From Saprospiraceae bacterium (GTDB taxonomy: Bacteria > Bacteroidota > Bacteroidia > Chitinophagales > Saprospiraceae), in NCBI GenBank assembly GCA_013140975.1, contig JABFRV010000029.1:1-64000 (forward strand): a DNA stretch of 64,000 nt. The letters are read 5' to 3'. How positions within the stretch are numbered: position 1 is the stretch's first letter; every line of letters begins with the position of its first letter. Of this stretch, positions 61,436 to 64,000 are shown one piece after another. The notes beneath the pieces are model-generated. The model saw only the letters and a list, made by a program, of their open reading frames with translations, had not been told where the DNA came from and searched no databases. The position numbers and the translations under genes were made by a program.

Positions 61436-61981
61436 TTACTTAATCATGTATTCTTCCATCAATTTCTTATACTCTTCAGAATTTCTTCTTCTTACGCTTT
61501 CTTTTCCAATAAGATCTTGAATTCTCATTACCCCATCTATGATTTGCTCAGGTCTTGGTGGGCAGCCGGGAACATACACATCTACTGGAATAATTCGATC
61601 TATTCCCTGAAGAACTGAATACGTATCAAAAATTCCACCACTACTCGCACAAGCACCTACTGCAATGACCCATCTTGGTTCAGCCATTTGTTCATAAACA
61701 TGCCTAAGAACAGGTCCCATTTTTTTGGCAATTGTCCCCATGACCATTAATAAATCAGCCTGGCGTGGTGTAAAGCTTAATCTTTCTGAGCCAAATCTGG
61801 CTAAATCGTAATGAGAGGCCATGGTAGCCATAAACTCAATTCCACAACAAGAAGTCGCAAATGGAAGGGGCCAAATGCTGTTTTTCCGGGCTAAGCCCAC
61901 TACACTATCCAAAGAGGTCGCAAAAAATCCCTGTCCCTCTATTCCGGGAGGCGTTTCTGCCATTTTTATCTGGGAACTCAT
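61436..61981 (-). CDS. nuoB: NADH-quinone oxidoreductase subunit B
   Basis: A 181-residue subunit with the 4Fe-4S cluster N2 ligands 'PFATSCCGIEFMA', 'VGACASSGGIFD' and 'PGCPPRPEQIIDG'. It passes electrons to quinone next to NuoD. The N-terminus is 'SSQIKMAETPPGIEGQGFF', and the start lies 29 bases after nuoA. Confidence 0.97.
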   Translation of the reverse strand: MSSQIKMAETPPGIEGQGFFATSLDSVVGLARKNSIWPLPFATSCCGIEFMATMASHYDLARFGSERLSFTPRQADLLMVMGTIAKKMGPVLRHVYEQMAEPRWVIAVGACASSGGIFDTYSVLQGIDRIIPVDVYVPGCPPRPEQIIDGVMRIQDLIGKESVRRRNSEEYKKLMEEYMIK

Positions 61982-62010
61982 TTATTTAATTTATATTGTT
62001 ATAGCATTTA

Positions 62011-62400
62011 TTAATCATTATCTTCTCTAGTCTCCCAGTTTAATACTCCTTTTCGAATGACATAGAAAAATCCTGCCATAAGTAATGTAAGGAAAACCAG
62101 TATCTCAATAAATCCAAACCAACCCAATGACTTAAAGTTAACAGCCCAGGGATATAAAAATATGATTTCCACGTCAAATAATACGAAAAGGATAGCCGTC
62201 ATAAAGTACTTGACTGAGAAGGGATTACGAGCGTTTCCAACGCTGTCTAACCCACATTCAAACGTATCATCATGCCTTTTTCCCGACGCCTTAGGGCCAA
62301 GAAAATGTGTTGCCAATAACGTCACGACAACAAACCCCGCAGCCACTAAAAACTGTAATAAAATTGGGATGTAATTAAATGGTATATGCTGTTCAGCCAC
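62011..62400 (-). CDS. nuoA: NADH-quinone oxidoreductase subunit A
   Basis: A 129-residue protein with three hydrophobic helices, first gene of the nuo operon. 'DDTFECGLDSVGNARNPFSVKYFMTAILFVLFDVEIIFLYPWA' (in parts) is the family signature with the conserved Cys loop and the Asp/Glu pair. The start codon is GTG (GTGGCTGAACAG), preceded by a promoter element 19 bases upstream. Confidence 0.95.
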   Translation of the reverse strand: MAEQHIPFNYIPILLQFLVAAGFVVVTLLATHFLGPKASGKRHDDTFECGLDSVGNARNPFSVKYFMTAILFVLFDVEIIFLYPWAVNFKSLGWFGFIEILVFLTLLMAGFFYVIRKGVLNWETREDND

Positions 62401-62418
62401 CTGTTTAGATTTTCACCG

Positions 62419-62426
62419 CAAATATA
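62419..62426 (-). promoter_or_regulatory. -7 promoter element of the nuo operon
   Basis: Minus-strand TATATTTG matches TAnnTTTG, and transcription from it would give a leader of about 12 bases before nuoA. No clear -33 TTTG was found at the usual distance. Confidence 0.55.
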
Positions 62427-62643
62427 AGCCTACAAAACCTATATATATAATATAGTAAAAACTTATAATTCACTTTTAAAAATTATAATTAATCAAGAGT
62501 TTATGCATATACAATTTTTATATATAAATATTTGGTTTTAAATTTGGTATTTACTCCTTAATCAATCAAATAAGCCATTTCATCAATTATTAAAAATTAA
62601 GAAGACTATCATGATGACTTTTGTGGCTCAATAATTAATTCAT

Positions 62644-64000
62644 ATGCCAAAGGTCCCAATTCTCAAGATTTTTCTACTTTTCGTCCTGTTTAATCTTGTC
62701 GATCAAATTTCTTCTCAGGAATTAAACCTCTCTGGTCTTATTCTTGATGCCAAAACCAAACAAGGAATAGAAGAGGTTATAGTAACAAATAAGAATTCAA
62801 ATCAACGAACTACTTCTAATACTCTTGGTGAATTTATTCTTCCTTTTGATGGTGTATTTCCCATTTCAATTGAAATTTCTTTAATCGGATTTACAACCCA
62901 AGAACTACTCATCAATTCCAATGAAAAAATTATTGTAGAATTGGTCGAAAAATCACAGGAATTAGAAGAGGTGATAATCGTTAGTGGATATAACAATATT
63001 CAAAAGAAAAGAGACTTTACAGGCTCTGTATCGAATATCAGCTCCAAACAATTTTTAGTAAGACCTTCATCAAGTTTTGATCAGCTTCTTGGAGGAATGG
63101 CAGCAGGAGTTGATGTTATTCAGCCCAGCAATATTCTTAACAATACACCGGTAATGAGAATACGAGGTATAAACTCAATTACTTCAGGAATATTTCCACT
63201 CATTGTAATTGATGGTGTTCCACTTTTTACCGGAGCCATCGGAGGAATAATTGCTAATAATCCTCTGTCTGATATTAATCCTAATGATATTCAATCTATT
63301 GATGTATTAAAGGATGCTTCTTCGGCTTCAATATTTGGATCAAGGGCATCTAATGGTGTAATGGTTGTAACAACGAAGAAAGGTAAAAAAGGTCGTGTTA
63401 AAGTAAATTACAATGCATGGATTAGCAGAAGCACCCCATTTAATCTTCCTGAGCTTCTTAATGCAGAGCAATATGTAATGATCAAGAATGAAGCAATGAA
63501 AAATTCCGGTCGCGAACCGGGTTATAAATTAATGTATAATGCGGATAGCAGTATTGTGAATACAAATTGGTATGATGTAGCATACAGACCCGGCTACTCA
63601 CATGCTCATCATTTAAGTTTTGCAGGAGCGAATAATTCAACCAACTATTACTTTTCCTTTGGTTACGATAATCAAAATAGTTTTATTAAAACGAACAATT
63701 TTGAAAGATACAGCACTAGACTAAATATTGAAAATCAGGTAAACAAGTATTTAAAAGCAGGCGCACATATCGCTTATTCCAATGGATTTAATACTGGTCC
63801 TATGACAGGAGCAGTTCCAAGTAATACTTTGTCCTCTTCAGCTTATAATTCTCAATATATACTTAATGAACCATTGGCAAGAATGACATATGTCTTGCCA
63901 ACTAACGTTCCATTAAAAAAAGCAGATGGATCTTACAGTATTCAAAATGGTCAAAGTGTTGGCTATGGGTTAAATAATCCTTCAACAATTGGAACTATTA
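62644..64000 (+). CDS. SusC/RagA-family TonB-linked outer-membrane protein, cut by the window end
   Basis: A frame open from ATG at 62644 to the end of the window, absent from the ORF track because it has no stop here (about 452 codons seen of an expected ~1000). A signal peptide (ILKIFLLFVLFNLVDQISSQ) is followed by a carboxypeptidase-like regulatory domain ('NLSGLILDAKTKQGIEEVIVTN', in parts). The plug has 'ITSGIFPLIVIDGVP', 'DIQSIDVLKDASSASIFGSRASNGVMVVTTKKG' (in parts), the SusC/RagA signature, after which the barrel begins. It takes up large nutrients through TonB. A SusD-like partner would be expected next, outside the window. Confidence 0.93.
   Translation, partial: MPKVPILKIFLLFVLFNLVDQISSQELNLSGLILDAKTKQGIEEVIVTNKNSNQRTTSNTLGEFILPFDGVFPISIEISLIGFTTQELLINSNEKIIVELVEKSQELEEVIIVSGYNNIQKKRDFTGSVSNISSKQFLVRPSSSFDQLLGGMAAGVDVIQPSNILNNTPVMRIRGINSITSGIFPLIVIDGVPLFTGAIGGIIANNPLSDINPNDIQSIDVLKDASSASIFGSRASNGVMVVTTKKGKKGRVKVNYNAWISRSTPFNLPELLNAEQYVMIKNEAMKNSGREPGYKLMYNADSSIVNTNWYDVAYRPGYSHAHHLSFAGANNSTNYYFSFGYDNQNSFIKTNNFERYSTRLNIENQVNKYLKAGAHIAYSNGFNTGPMTGAVPSNTLSSSAYNSQYILNEPLARMTYVLPTNVPLKKADGSYSIQNGQSVGYGLNNPSTIGTI

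Noticed and set aside
62802-62996. Minus-strand ORF of 64 codons near the right end
   Set aside because: Shadow of the SusC-like gene, whose real frame is open from 62644 to the end but is missing from the ORF track.

Overview
The window is a stretch of AT-rich bacterial chromosome from a member of the Bacteroidota, probably near the Saprospiria. This is inferred from gene content, not from a marker-gene tree. Supporting signs are many secreted proteins ending in a type IX secretion (T9SS) sorting domain (YPNP motif, short beta-rich tail), a SusC/RagA-type TonB receptor, a short NuoG, and promoters of the Bacteroidota type (-7 element TAnnTTTG), often only a few bases from the start codon. 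No rRNA or tRNA gene was seen.

Layout. 0.2-6.4 kb: secreted T9SS-type genes interrupted by an IS66-family element (2240-4549) whose transposase has an in-frame stop. The element joins the broken remains of two different sorting-domain genes. 6.9-13.2 kb: housekeeping genes (comM-like ATPase, beta-CASP metallo-hydrolase and gltX in one operon; polysaccharide deacetylase; pirin). 13.2-24.3 kb: a heptamer tandem repeat, a very large predicted outer-membrane barrel, an Omp28-like T9SS protein, a 133-bp palindromic miniature element, prfA, a vanadium-haloperoxidase/PAP2 lipoprotein, and a three-gene set (His-rich membrane protein, lipoprotein, TonB receptor) that looks like metal uptake. 24.4-30.0 kb: dcd, WD40 protein, nitroreductase, short-chain dehydrogenase, membrane 4Fe-4S protein and FAD oxidoreductase. 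30.1-34.1 kb: an AAA_14/DUF4143 ATPase with three 32-bp repeats upstream, ricT-like PSP1 protein and holB.

34.1-49.0 kb is the accessory part. It lies between core genes (holB and nuoN) and is bracketed by an exact 20-base direct repeat. On the minus strand are a 1642-residue SprB-like T9SS protein, a secreted protein with an HExxH zinc-protease motif, and a 416-residue exported protein of unknown family. The last two are present twice, as an apparently identical 2.3-kb tandem duplication whose second protease copy has lost its signal peptide. Divergent on the plus strand are an AraC-type regulator, a T9SS protein, an exported alpha/beta hydrolase and a beta-propeller lipoprotein. This is the best candidate for an undescribed system, probably cell-surface and extracellular.

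49.3-62.4 kb is a complete 14-subunit respiratory complex I operon, nuoA to nuoN, on the minus strand. A four-helix-bundle (S23/IVP-type) gene sits between nuoF and nuoG, flanked by degenerate CTAA/TTAG repeats. The window ends inside a SusC-like receptor gene (62644 onward).
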